Assembly: GCA_036365145.1 (NCBI GenBank)
Contig: JAEOAD010000015.1
Coordinates: 6,441,501 to 6,505,500 of the forward strand
Length of the DNA stretch: 64,000 bases
DNA from: Orientallactaga sibirica
Taxonomy: Eukaryota > Chordata > Mammalia > Rodentia > Dipodidae
Direction: 5' to 3'
Made by a program: the position numbers and the translations under genes. Numbering within the stretch: position 1 is the first letter of the stretch; each line of letters starts with the position of its first letter. Below are positions 11,506 through 22,207 of the stretch, piece by piece. The notes below the pieces were generated by a model. The model ran no database searches. It had not been told where the DNA came from and saw only the letters and a program-made list of their open reading frames with translations.

Positions 11506-11703
11506 GCTTTTCTATTTTTGAAACAAGGTTTTTTTTTTCTATTTTTGTAATAAGCACTACTTTGAATTGAGGTATCAACGTGAGAATTAAGTCCTGCAAT
11601 CCATAAGCATAGGTAGGTGTCTTTAATTTACTTAGGTCTTTAATAGTGTCCCATGGTGTTTCCTAGTTTTTAGTTTTGCATCTCTTGTGTTAAATTCATT
11701 CTG

Positions 11704-12848
11704 GAGCCGGGCATGATGGTACATGTCTTTAATCCCAGCACTTGGGAGGCAGAGGTGGGAGGATCGCTGTGAGTTCCAGGCCACCTTGAGACTACATAGT
11801 GAATTCCAGGTCAGTCTGGGCTAGAGTGAAACCCTACCTTGAAAAAACAAAACAAAAAACAACAACAACAAAAAAATCATTCTGAAACATTTTGGTGTTT
11901 TTTAGTTTTTAGGGTATAAAAATTTTATCTGACAGAGAAAGAGGCAGAGAGCGAGACAGAGAGAGAATGGGCATGCCAGGACCTTCAACCACTGTAAACA
12001 AACTCTAGATGCATGTGCCACTTTGTGCATCTGGCATATGTGGGGATTCAAATGCTTTAACCATCTTTCCAGCCCTTGTTTGTTTAATGAGACAGAGTGC
12101 CATATATATCTCAGGTTGGCTAGGCTATGTAGTCTAGGTTAGCCCCAAACACTGGATCCTTTCACTTCCTGAATACAATGATTACAAGAAATTATCTGCC
12201 ACCTCTGGCTCTAACTCTTTAGTCCCAGGCTGGACTGGATCTCACTGTGATCCTCCTACCTCTGCCTCCCTTGTGCTGGCATTAAAGGGATGTGCCATTA
12301 TCCTTGGCTTTATGCTTTTGTTAAAATAATTTATTTCTGCCAGGTGTGGTGGCACATGCAGAGGTAGGAGGATTCTCCTGAGTTCTAGGCCATTCTGAGT
12401 CTACATAGTGAATTCCTGAGCTACAAACAACAACAACAACAAACAAAAAAAGAAAGAAAGAAAAAAGAAACTAGAGCCAAGTGGCCCATGCCTTTATTTA
12501 TTTGAGACAGAGAGAAAAAAGAGAGAAAAAGAGAGAGTGCGCCAGAGAGAATGGACACACCAGTTGCAAACCAACTCCAGAGGCATGTTCCACCTTGTGA
12601 ATCTGGCTTTATGTGGGTCCTGCGGAATAGTACCTGGGTCCTTTGGCTTTGCCAAGTGCCTAACCATTAAGCTATCTCTCCAGCCTTATACCCTGAATTT
12701 TTAAGTTTGATCTTATTTTAAAGTTTTTTTTTTAATTTACATTTTCATTTATGAGAGAGAATAGGCACGCTAGGGCCTTATCCACTGCAAATGAACTCCT
12801 TAAGCTTTGCAGGCAAGTGCCTTAGCTGCTGAGCCATCTCTCCACAAC
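11704..12848. repeat. SINE cluster, mixed orientation
   Basis: B1+ 11704-11875, DIP- 11915-12078, partial B1- 12220-12310, partial B1+ 12340-12460 ending in (CAA)n and (AAAG)n, DIP- 12490-12690, and truncated DIP- 12730-12848. A B1- stub lies at 12958-13030. Confidence 0.75.
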
Positions 12849-13030
12849 CCTGATTTCATTTAAATGTTTTTAGATTATTTTACTGACTTCTAAGTTATTT
12901 TCTCTAGTAGAGGCAGGTTTTCTGTTTTTTTCCCAGCTTCTCCTCCTCCTCCTTCTAGAAAAAAAAAAAGATTTTTTTGAGGTAGGATCTCACTCTAGCT
13001 TAGGCTGACTTGGAATTCAACTATGCTGTT

Positions 13031-13949
13031 TTACAAATCTCTGTACTTCGAGGTCTAGAAGAGTATATAACCCCTAAAGTTAAGAAGAATTGTTTATTGT
13101 CAATGATATAGGTCATAGTAACCCACACACACAAAAAAATAACCTGGCCTTCCCTACATAGGACTACAAAAACAAAAGGAAAAGTCAAGTTAAGCTAATC
13201 AATCCTTTGCTAATTTTGATACCACACACCTGTCTTGGACAGTGCATATACTAATTAATCCTTTCTCTTTTAACAAGAAATGAAAATCTTTCATATGTAG
13301 CTAACTGGCCTAGTAAAATTCAGGTCTATTTCAACTGAGGTATCCTCATCATTTAGGAAGTTGGTTGTCTGGTGGAGTGCCCTATGGAGGGTGTGTTCAA
13401 ATTAGTGTAAGAAGCCTTCATTTGCATTTCTGGAATTCTTACCACTTCCCACACAGAAAGGCTGTACAAATTTATTAATGATTAGGTGGTAGATGACTAG
13501 ATGTAACTCTGATGTTTCTTGATTTTTTTTGTTGATTTTTCCATGACTTTCTTGAGTCTTCAATTTTTCAGTGTAATAATTATGAAGAGAATATGCTGAG
13601 ATTTTAAAGGCGTGTGCCACCACGCCCGGTGAAATGTGAGTTTTTGAAATGAACCTTCTCCCAACATAACAGCAGTGTCTTTCATATAAATGTATAATTT
13701 GTTTTCTTTGGAAGTTAAACACATTCTTATCCTTTGGATTAGCTTTTTGTCTTAATTCTTCTGCGGGTGGAGCAGGGGGACAGTGATAAACGAGGCTCTT
13801 ACGAGCTTCCCTAGTATTCTGGCTATGGTTATAGAAAAAGACCACGTTCCGTTCGCTTTGTTTAAAGACTTAGGATTCTAGTGTGCTTTGTTCCTTCCTT
13901 TACCATATGCAGGATATAACGTAGAGTCTTACTTTATCAGTTGTCAGTC
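13031..13949. other. Mostly unique sequence upstream of ATAD2B promoter
   Basis: Only a 28-base B1 remnant near 13602-13630 is recognisable. The longest open frame here (- strand, 13402-13845) has no family signature, and part of it overlaps that B1 remnant. Confidence 0.5.
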
Positions 13950-14125
13950 TGATATGAAAGCAGGGGGAGGGGGAGAGAGTATAGACGTGCTGTACAGCAC
14001 TGCAAATGAACTCCAGACGCATACGCCACCTTGTGTATCCGGTATTACGTGGGTACTATGGAATCGAACCTCGGTCCTTTGGCTTTGCCCGCAAGCGCCT
14101 TAACCGCCTAGCCACCTCCAGCCCT
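13950..14125 (-). repeat. DIP SINE
   Basis: Antisense DIP ending 'gccacctccagccctg', about 275 bases before the CpG island. Confidence 0.8.
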
Positions 14126-14436
14126 GCTAGATGTTGTCAAGTTCCTTCAGCCTTGGAGTAGCTCTGGAATTCAAACTCGCGCACCCTCTCTTCTCAGCCG
14201 TCCTCTTCCACCCCGCACCTCAGCTGGCGGTTCCATGCCTTCATCCAGGCTACCTCGGATGCTGGGATATCTGCAGAACTCAGTCCCTGCCAGGCTCTGA
14301 AAGGTCCAGGACTCTGTATCACACGGAAACTCGTCCGGCACCTGTCAGCTTTTCCCATCCCCCAGCCCAGCCGCGCCAGCCCGAGAAATTCAACGACCAT
14401 AGAGCTGACAGCCCAGAGCGTCGCCCTCCTGCCGAC

Positions 14437-14448
14437 CACGTGACGTCA
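14437..14448. promoter_or_regulatory. Overlapping E-box and CRE palindromes
   Basis: CACGTG (14437-14442) overlaps by two bases with a full TGACGTCA (14441-14448). The first is a USF/MYC/TFE-type site and the second a CREB/ATF site. Binding of one would probably exclude the other. The position just upstream of a GC box in the CpG island fits a proximal promoter. Confidence 0.6.
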
Positions 14449-14631
14449 CGCGGGGCGGGGCCGAGGCCGGCTGCGGACCGAGAGGGCGTGAGGCCGGGGA
14501 GAGGAGGAAGGGCTGCGCGTCCTTGTAGCGCCCCGCGGTGGCCGCGGCCGGAAGCGGTCTGGTGGGCCCTGCGGCGCTGCTGCCCTGACGCACGGAGCCA
14601 GAGCGCAAGAACCTGAGAGAAAGGGGCAGAA

Positions 14632-14658
14632 ATGGCGGCTCCGCTCGGTTCCCGCTGA
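14632..14658 (+). other. Short upstream ORF in ATAD2B 5' UTR
   Basis: ATG 14632, eight codons (MAAPLGSR), then TGA 14656-14658, about 270 bases before the main ATG. The start is preceded by 'agaa', a good Kozak purine. It overlaps the YY1-like motif, so it matters only if transcription begins upstream of 14632. Confidence 0.4.
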
Positions 14659-14925
14659 GGACGGTAAAGCCGGCGAGGGGCCGTGCTGCCGCCGCGTGCA
14701 GCACTGCTCCTGCCGCCCACCACCAGCCTTCTCGCGCTGCCTTCCTGTCCTCGGCCCTGCTTTTGCCGGTCCTGTTCCGGGCTCGCGAGCGTGCCGGCCG
14801 GCTAGTCTTCCCGGGCCCGGCTCCGCTCCGCCGGCCGTGACTTGACTGCCCGGCGGGCAGGACCGCCTTCCTCGGCTCTCCCGGGAGCGGCAGGCGAGGC
14901 GTGGGCCCTGTCCCCTGGCTGGACC

Positions 14926-15137
14926 ATGGTGAACACCCGGAAGAGCTCTCTGCGCCTTCTCGGGTCCAAGTCTCCTGGGCCCGGGCCTGGTCCTGGGGCA
15001 GGAGCCGAGCCTGGGGCGACCGGAGGCAGCAGCCATTTCATTTCCTCTCGGACCCGCTCCTCCAAGACCCGCGCAGCCAGCTGCCCCGCCGCCAAGGCCG
15101 GGGAAGCGGCGGCGGCGCCGCTCTGGACGAGGCCCGG
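14926..15137 (+). CDS. ATAD2B: ATAD2B exon 1, N-terminal coding part (frameshifted)
   Basis: The N terminus of ATPase family AAA domain-containing protein 2B, a nuclear AAA+ and bromodomain chromatin protein. The start ATG is in strong Kozak context (gaccATGg) and begins MVNTRKSSLRLLGSKS, followed by a GPGPGPGAG run and SSHFISSRTRSSKT, as I recall for the mammalian protein. A consensus donor CGG|GTAAGA lies at 15137/15138. No AAA+ or bromodomain is encoded here; those lie in later exons outside the window. Oddity: after 'KAG' the literal frame gives EAAAAPLWTRPG and then a stop inside the donor. A frame shifted by one base past 15103 gives the expected acidic LDEAR ending right at the donor. 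The exon is 212 bases where 213 would keep phase 0, so one G is missing from the run 15100-15103. It is probably a sequence error, possibly a real variant. Confidence 0.92.
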
Positions 15138-15320
15138 GTAAGAGCGCGACGGCCCGGCCGCCGCGGCTTTGTCTGGCCGGGTTGGGGGAGGAAGCGTCCA
15201 GCGGAGACCCGCTCGGGCTGCTGGAGATCGGGCCCGCGGGTGCGGTGGAGGCCGGCATCGCCGAAGGGCCGCGGGTCTGGTTCCTTTGCTCTGCTGGCCC
15301 GGTTCTTTTGTGTAAAGAAC

Positions 15321-16127
15321 AGCACTTGACTCCGGGACGGGGCTCTAGGGGTCCTTTCTGGGGGCATTGGAACGATCTGCGTTCGTTGTCCTTGCTGTGC
15401 TTCCGAGGGGAATTCTAGGGAAAGCCAGAACGTTGGGCTGGAGTTCTGGTTGGGAAGGGGAGAGGAGAGAAGTGAAAGTTTTCTGCGTTGTCAAGCCCTT
15501 CTTGAAAGTGTGTCAGTTCCTGCCGCTGTCTTAATTCGAGCTTACTCTTAGTTTGGGGGTGGTTCTGGTTGGTGAGGAAACAAACTGAGTGAGTTCCAGT
15601 TGGCAGCCAGCAGGGATGCTGAAAAAAGTTTGTAGCTACTCTGACACTAACTTGAAAAACAAAATAAACGCTGTCGCCTCTCCAGGCAATACAAATCAGA
15701 CTTGGTACTGTAGCTGGAGAGCCCGTGAGCTAGGCTAACCAAGGTTGTAGTAGGGACGGGAGACCTTTTAAGCCTAAAAAGTAATGTGTGGGAACAAACT
15801 TGTCGAATGAGCTTCATCATCTTGAAATTATATGATTTCTTGAAAGTCTACATTTTAGTCAGGGAAATAGTTTACGCAAGGCGAATGAGCACTGTTGTCA
15901 TACAGTTGCAAAAATGACACTTGAAGCAGGAGACGATTTCTTTTGAAAACGAAAGATTGTAAAATTTTAATGCTCATAATGTCAGGTACACAGAAATTGA
16001 TCACTGAAGTTAGTGTTGAAATTGTTTGTTATGAGCTAAGTGCAGAGAAGAGATTATCGCTTTTGTCTAGAAGTAATTTGGCTAGACGGTACTGTTCATT
16101 GAAAAGTTATTTAAATTCACACCTTTT
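15321..16127 (+). other. Proximal intron 1, unique sequence
   Basis: Non-repetitive, falling from GC-rich to AT-rich. No second exon recognised. It may hold promoter-proximal regulatory DNA, but I see no specific motif cluster. Confidence 0.5.
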
Positions 16128-17287
16128 GCCGGGGCGTAGTGGCGCATGTCTTTAATCCCAGCAGAGGTAGGAGGATCACTGAATTCAAGGCCAGCCTGAG
16201 ACTACATACTGAATTCCAGATCAGTCTGGACTGGAGTGAGAGCCTATCTTCAAAAACAAAAACAAAAAACAAAAGAAAATTAAATAAATTCATCCCATTT
16301 GTAGTTATTATGAAGGGGAAGCAGTATGTAACGCTCTCTAAGGGTCTACAAGATTTCAGGTTGTGTGTACTTTTTTCTCTTTGTTTTGACACTAATTGAA
16401 ATGAATCGTGTTTTATACAACAGAAATATTTTCCACACTATGACATATGACATATATTTATTGCTCTGTAAAAGTATTTTTGACTTTTTTTTCTGAGGTA
16501 TGGTCTCACTCTAGTCCAGGCTAACCTGAAATTCACTATGTAGTCTCAGGGTGGCCTCGAACTCAGTGATCCTTCTACCTCTGCCTCCCAAGTGCTGGGA
16601 TTAAAGGCATGCGCCACCATGCCCGTCTTAACTTTATTTGCTAAAAATCTGGAATGTGTGTGTATGTATATATGTATGTATATATGTGTGTATATATATG
16701 TCTATATATAAATATATATAGGACTTACTAGGTAGTCTCAGACTGACTTCAAACTTCTACTACCTCTGCATCCCAAGTGCTGGTATTAAAGGCCTGTGCA
16801 ACCACCCAGCTGGAATATATATATGTAGATTTTCAAGGTAGGGCCTTGCTCTAGCCCAGGCTGACCTGGAATTGACTATGTAGTCCCAGGGTAGCCTCAA
16901 ACTCAAGGTGATCCTCCTACCTCTGCCTCCCGAATGCTAGAATTAAAGGCGTTCGTTTGGAATACACACACACACACACATGCATATAATTAAAAATTTT
17001 TTTTTTTTGGTTTTTCGAGGTAGGGTCTCACTCTTGCCCTGGCTGACCTGGAATTCATTATGTAGTCTCAGGAATTTTAAAATTTTTGTTTATTTTTATT
17101 TATTAGCAACAGACAGAGTCAGAGAGAAGATGGGTATGCCAGGGCCTCCAGCCACTGCAAATGAACTCCAGATTCATGTGCCACCTTATGCATCTGGCTT
17201 ACGTGGGTACTGGGGAATTGAGCCTCGAACCAGGGTCCTTAGAGTTCATAGGCAATCGCTTAAATGCTAAGCTATCTCTCCAGCCCG
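16128..17287. repeat. SINE cluster with TA/TG microsatellite
   Basis: B1+ 16128-16290, B1- 16485-16630, a TA/TG-rich tract 16655-16720, B1- 16722-16810, B1- 16830-16950, (CA)n 16965-16980, B1- 17003-17075 cut short, and DIP- 17076-17287. Confidence 0.8.
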
Positions 17288-17804
17288 GCAAAGATCTTAT
17301 TTTAGTGGATTTAGAACTTAAAAATCTCTTAGGTTGAGGTAAGAAAGATAAACCTGAAAGTTGTGTATACTATTGATCATCACTATGAAGCTAGTTTCTT
17401 TTTAGAAGCTTTGAAATATGTAAGTGTTTTGACTTTCTGATGCTATCATTTTAAAGTAATTTTAAGAAAAGTTGTGTCCTCTACACTTCAGTACAAATAA
17501 AGTGTGAGCATATAATTGTATCATGCTATGAATGCCTAGTCTATTAGAGCAGTGTCACTCTTCTGAAGCAATTAGCTCATCTTTCACTCAGCAGTTTGTG
17601 GTCCCATTTCTGAATAAATGGATATTATGCTGTCCTTACCCCCTAGGAATAAGGTGAGGTAATTTGTCAAGCAGCTGTTATGGTGATGGCAAGGAATCAA
17701 TAATCTAATGTAGTAATGACCATTTGGTAGCTTTTAAATTGCTGGAAGAATGAAAAATACTAGATCTTTTCTAGAAAGATACTAATGAAACATTTTGTCA
17801 GACA
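17288..17804. other. Unique intronic sequence, nothing recognised
   Basis: AT-rich, with no repeat head and no plausible exon. Confidence 0.5.
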
Positions 17805-18175
17805 CCCTTTTTTAATTATTTATTTATTTGAGAGTGACAGAGAGAGAAAAGAGAGAATGGGTGCACCAGGGCCTCCACCCACTGCAAACGTACTCCAGAT
17901 ATATACGCCACCTTGTGCATCTGGTTTACGTGGGTACTGGGGAATGGAGCCTCAACCCGGGGTCTTTAGGCTTCACAGGCAGTTGCTTAACCACTAAACC
18001 ATATCTCCAACTCCCCCTTTTTTTTTTTTTTTTTTTGAGGTAGGGTCTCACTCTAGCCAAGGTTGACCTGGAATTCATTATGTAGTCTCAGGCTGGCCTC
18101 AAACCCACGGTGATCCCCATACCTCTGTCCTAGAAGTGTTGGAATTATAAAGGCACCTGCCACTATGCTGGGCTC
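17805..18175 (-). repeat. DIP SINE and B1 SINE
   Basis: DIP 17805-18015 and B1 18018-18175, both antisense. They lie immediately left of the L1 3' end. Confidence 0.85.
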
Positions 18176-19969
18176 CCTCCCCCACTTTTCCCTTCACAAA
18201 TCCACTGTCCATCATGTACCCTATCCCTCTCAATTAGTCTCTCTCCTTTTTTTTTTTTTTTTTTTTTGGGTAGGGTCTCACTCTAGCTCAGGCTGATGAG
18301 TGAGTTCACTATGTAGTCTCAGGATAGCCTCAAACTCATGGTGATCCTCCTACCTCTGCCTATCGAGTGCTGGGATTAAAGGTGTGCGCCACTATGCTGG
18401 TTCTAACCTCTCTTTTATATTGATGTCATCTTTTCCTCCTGTTATGAGGTTCTTGTGTAGGTAGTACACCAGCCACTGTGAGGTCATGGATGTCTAGGCT
18501 ATTTTGTATCTGGAAGATTGCATTGTAAGCAATTCTACCCTTCCTTTGGCTCTTATATTCTTTCTGCCACCTTTTCTGCAATGGACCCTGAGCCTTGGAA
18601 GGTGTGATAGAGATATTTCAGTGCTGAGCACTCCTCTGTCACTTCTCAGCACTATGGTGCTTTTTTTTTTTTTTTTTGAGGTAGGGTCTCACTCTAGCCC
18701 AGGCTGACCTGGAATTCACTCTGTAGTCTTGGGTGGCCTTGAACTAACATCAGTCCTACCTCTGCCTCCCAAGTGCTGGGATTAAAAGCATGAGCCATCA
18801 CGCTCTGCTGTGGTGCCTTTTGAGTCATCACAGAGGTCACCACCATCTGAAAAGAGAAGGTTCTCTAACCAAAAGTGAGAGTAGCATTAATATATGGGTA
18901 TGAATGTTAAGAAAAGTGCTTACAGGGCTGTTTGATGAGTATAATATGTGCATTTATCCAGAAACCAGCAGGCATTACACCCCTAGGGCTCATGACCTCC
19001 CCCGTCATAGGCTGGCTGGCTTTCATTTTTTCTTTTTATATTTATTTGAGAGAGAGAGAGAGAGAGAGAGAAAGAAGCAGAGACAGAGGCAGATAGAGAA
19101 TGGGCATGCCTCCAGCTACTGCAGACAAACTCCAGATGCCTGCGCCATCTTGTGCAGCTGGCTTATGTGGGTACTGGGGAATCGAACCAGGATCCTTTGG
19201 CTTTACAGGCAAGCGCCTTAACCACTAAGCCATTTCTCCAACCCCCTCATCAGCTTTTTTTTTTTTTTTTTTTTTTTTTTGGTTTTTCGAGGTAGGGTCT
19301 CACTCTAGTCCAGGCTGACCTGGAATTCACTATGTAGTCTCAGGGTGGCCTCGAACTCTGGCGATCCTCCTACCTCTGCCTCCCGAGTGCTGGGATTAAA
19401 GGCGTGCGCCACCACGCCCGGCTCCCGTCATCAGCTTTTGATTAGGTTTTCAGTATCAGGCATGTATTCCCTCCCATAGAGTGGGCCTTCAGTCCAATTA
19501 GAGAGCACTTGGTTTCTCCCATAACAGACTTGCCACTATTGTACCTGTTGTCTCATTTGGCTTGGCTGGTCAAACTTAAAGCTTGCAGTGTCCTTTGTTG
19601 TTTATCTCCACTGATGACTTCTCTCTTTCCCATGGCACTGCATGCAGCATAGCTTTTTCCAGCTTTCTATCAGCTGGTCTACAGGGAGGAGGCTTTCAGC
19701 TCATCTCCAGCAGGATTTTTCAGTTTCCTTGCAGCCTAAGTATGTGGGGTCTTCAACAGTAGGGTCTTACCATCTATTTCTTGGTGGGAAACCAAGAGGT
19801 CTGACAATTGCTTGTTATGTTTTGGGGGCATTAGGGACCTCCCTGGCCAACAACTCACTGGAAGGAGTATCCCATCCCTGGCACTGAAAATTTTCTGGTG
19901 ACCATTTATGGCTTCTGGGCATACCATTGTCCAAAGAAGTAGGTTTCCATATGGCTTATTCATGCCATC

Positions 19970-20242
19970 TTTTTTTTTTTTTTTTTTTGAGAGAGACAGA
20001 GAGAGGAAGAGAGAGAATGGGCGTGCCAGTGGCCTCTCAGCCGATGCAAACGAACTCCAGGTGCGTGTGCCCCCTTGTGTGCATGTGCGACATTGTACAT
20101 TTGCGTCTGGCTAAACATGGGACCTAGAGATTCAAACTGGCATTCTTAGGCTTTGTAGGCAGGTACCTTAACCGCTAAGCCATTTCTCCAGCACCATACC
20201 ATCTTTTGTATTATTTTATTTTTGAGAGAGAGAAACAGACGG

Positions 20243-20274
<32 letters not shown>

Positions 20275-20695
20275 AATGGGCATGCCAACGCCTTTAAGTC
20301 TCTGTGAACGAACTCTAGACATGTGTGCCCCCTTGTGCGTATGTGCGACATTGCATGCTTGAGTCACTGTGCGTCTGGCTATGTGGGACCTAGATATTCG
20401 AACATATGTCCTTAGGCTTCTCATGCAAGTGCCTTAACGGCCAAGCCATCTCTCCAGCACCCATCTTTTTTTTTCTTTGAAATTTTAAATTTTTATTCAT
20501 TTATCTATTGAGAAAGAAATAGAGAAAGAAAGAGAGAGAGCTAATGGGTGTGCCCGGACCTCTAGCCACTGCAACGAACTCCAGATGCATGTGCCACCAT
20601 ATATGTCTGGCATACGTGGGTTCTGGGGGAATTGAACCTGGTTCCTTAGGCTTCGCAAGCAAATGCCTTAACAGCTAAGTCATCACTGTAATCCT
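19970..20695 (-). repeat. Three antisense DIP SINEs
   Basis: Long variants at 19970-20190 and 20205-20460 (each with the 'catgtgcgacattg' segment), then a standard DIP at 20470-20695. They are inserted in the L1 3' UTR. Confidence 0.85.
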
Positions 20696-20739
20696 CCTTT
20701 TTAAAATTGTTTTTATTTTTATTTATTTATTAAAAATTT

Positions 20740-21205
20740 TTTTAGCCAAGCATGGTGGTGCACACCTTTAATCCCAACAGTCAGGAGGCAGAGGTAGGAG
20801 GCTCACCATGAGTTCAAGGCCAGCCTGAGACTACATAGTGAATTCCAGGTCAGCCTGAGCTAGACTGAGACGCTACCTCGAAAAACCTAAAAAAAAAAAA
20901 AAAAAAATTTTTTTTTTTAAGCTGGACGTGGTGTCGCACACCTTTAATCCCAGCACTTGAGAGGCAGAGGTAGGAGGATTGCTATGAGTTCAAGGCCACC
21001 CTGAGAATACAGAGTGAATTCCAGGTCAGCCTGGACTAGAATGAAATCCTACCTCCAAAGACAAACAAACAAAATTTTTTTTTATTGGCTGGGCATGGTG
21101 GCGCATGCCTTTAATTTCAGTGCTTGGGGCAGAAATAGGATCGCTGTGAGTTTGAGGTCAGTCTGAGCTAGAGTGAGACCCTACCTGGAGAAACAAAAAA
21201 AAAAA
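20740..21205 (+). repeat. Three sense B1 SINEs
   Basis: 20740-20905, 20922-21070 and 21080-21205. Each ends in an A run that meets a T run, giving small A/T hairpins. A fragment 'attgacaacttccataat' at 21217-21235 resembles an L1 3' end. Confidence 0.8.
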
Positions 21206-21302
21206 TTTTTTTTTTATTGACAACTTCCATAATTATAGACAGTAACACCTGGAATTCATTATGTAGTCTCTGGGTAGCCTTGAACTTAACAATGATCCAT
21301 CC

Positions 21303-22131
21303 TCATCCTGAAAAAAAGCACACCATTTTATGTACAGAGAGCCAGAGAGAACAGCTTTAGCAAGATTTTTCCAATCTTGAGTGGTACAATGATAATGAAC
21401 CAAACCCTGAAGGATGGTCTCTGCCCAGGGGGAGTTAGGCCCGTCCTCTGAGACAGCCTTTTTAAGATCTTTTAAATTGTGAGCTTCCCAAGGATACCAG
21501 GCTGCAGGGCGGTTACCGCCGGGATTAACGTTAATAGGGAAGAGATCGATTATTTTTCCCCCGGGGCGTCATCCCCATGGTAGGGCGGAGGGGCAGAGGC
21601 GCTCAGAAAAGGATTAGTAGGGGGGTCTGGGTGTGATGGACCTTTAGAGGGCCAAGGAGCACTCTCAAAAGGATCTGAGGACTCAGGCTGGCACGAGGGG
21701 CTGAGATTGTTCTCTGTACCTTCCTGGGTCAGGGTATCGCCTTTCGACCTTGGAGGTTGAGGTGGAAAACAGCCCTTTAAGGCCAACACAGTCGGGAGGG
21801 CCTCCAAAGGGTGGATCTCCCCTTTTTCTATCTGAGCTTTTTTTTTTATCAGATTTTCAATTTTATCCCAGGTGTCCCAGTCAAAAAGATTACTCTCAGG
21901 CAACCAAGGAGCAATCTTGAGTAAACAGCCCCATATCTGGAGGGCCTGGTTATCAGATAGATTAAGGCCTTTACTTTTGAGCAGAATCTGTAGTGACCCT
22001 AAGGCAAGATTTGGCTTAGATAAGGATTGTCCCATGTTATAAAGTTGAGGGAAGAGTATCCTTAAAATCAGGGTAACAGTAATACATAAGAGTACAACAC
22101 AAGCACAAGGTCCCAAAAAATAGCTAAACAT
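21303..22131 (-). pseudogene. Partial, frame-broken gag (matrix to start of capsid)
   Basis: Encodes the N-terminal part of a retroviral Gag structural polyprotein. The first in-frame ATG (22131-22129) opens a 32-residue leader with a hydrophobic stretch rich in Leu, Val, Cys and Ile. A second in-frame ATG (22035-22033) starts MGQS, a typical N-myristoylation start. A matrix-like helical domain follows (with motifs such as APWLPE), then a proline-rich linker with PPPY near the end. The frame stops at TAA 21552-21550 just after an A/G run. Capsid-like coding resumes in another frame (-1) from about 21547 to 21303, where the element is cut. One indel and the missing 3' part make it non-functional. 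Translation from a non-ATG codon further upstream is possible because the frame is open there. Confidence 0.75.
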
Positions 22132-22207
22132 GTTGTAGAATTTTTCTAAGATGGTGCCCCCACTCAAATGAGGGGGCAGGACACTTTGAGAGTTCTCCAG
22201 GTTTGCC

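Larger units (their letters stand above)
14400..15320 (+). promoter_or_regulatory. ATAD2B: CpG island and promoter of ATAD2B
   Basis: Dense CpG and high GC, bracketing the first coding exon. Candidate elements in order: overlapping E-box and CRE (14437-14448), GC box 'cggggcgggg' (14451-14460), ETS-type CCGGAAG (14548-14554), and a YY1-type ATGGCGGC (14632-14639). There is no TATA box at a sensible distance, which fits a dispersed housekeeping-type promoter. The transcription start cannot be fixed from sequence; it probably lies between 14500 and 14640. Confidence 0.8.

Noticed and set aside
13402..13845. 147-codon open frame on the - strand
   Set aside because: It overlaps a B1 remnant (13602-13630), shows no family motif, and has no exon-like splice boundaries.
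14446..15258. 270-codon open frame on the - strand across the CpG island
   Set aside because: GC-rich islands give long chance frames; this one is antisense to the recognised ATAD2B exon and is low-complexity Arg/Pro/Gly.
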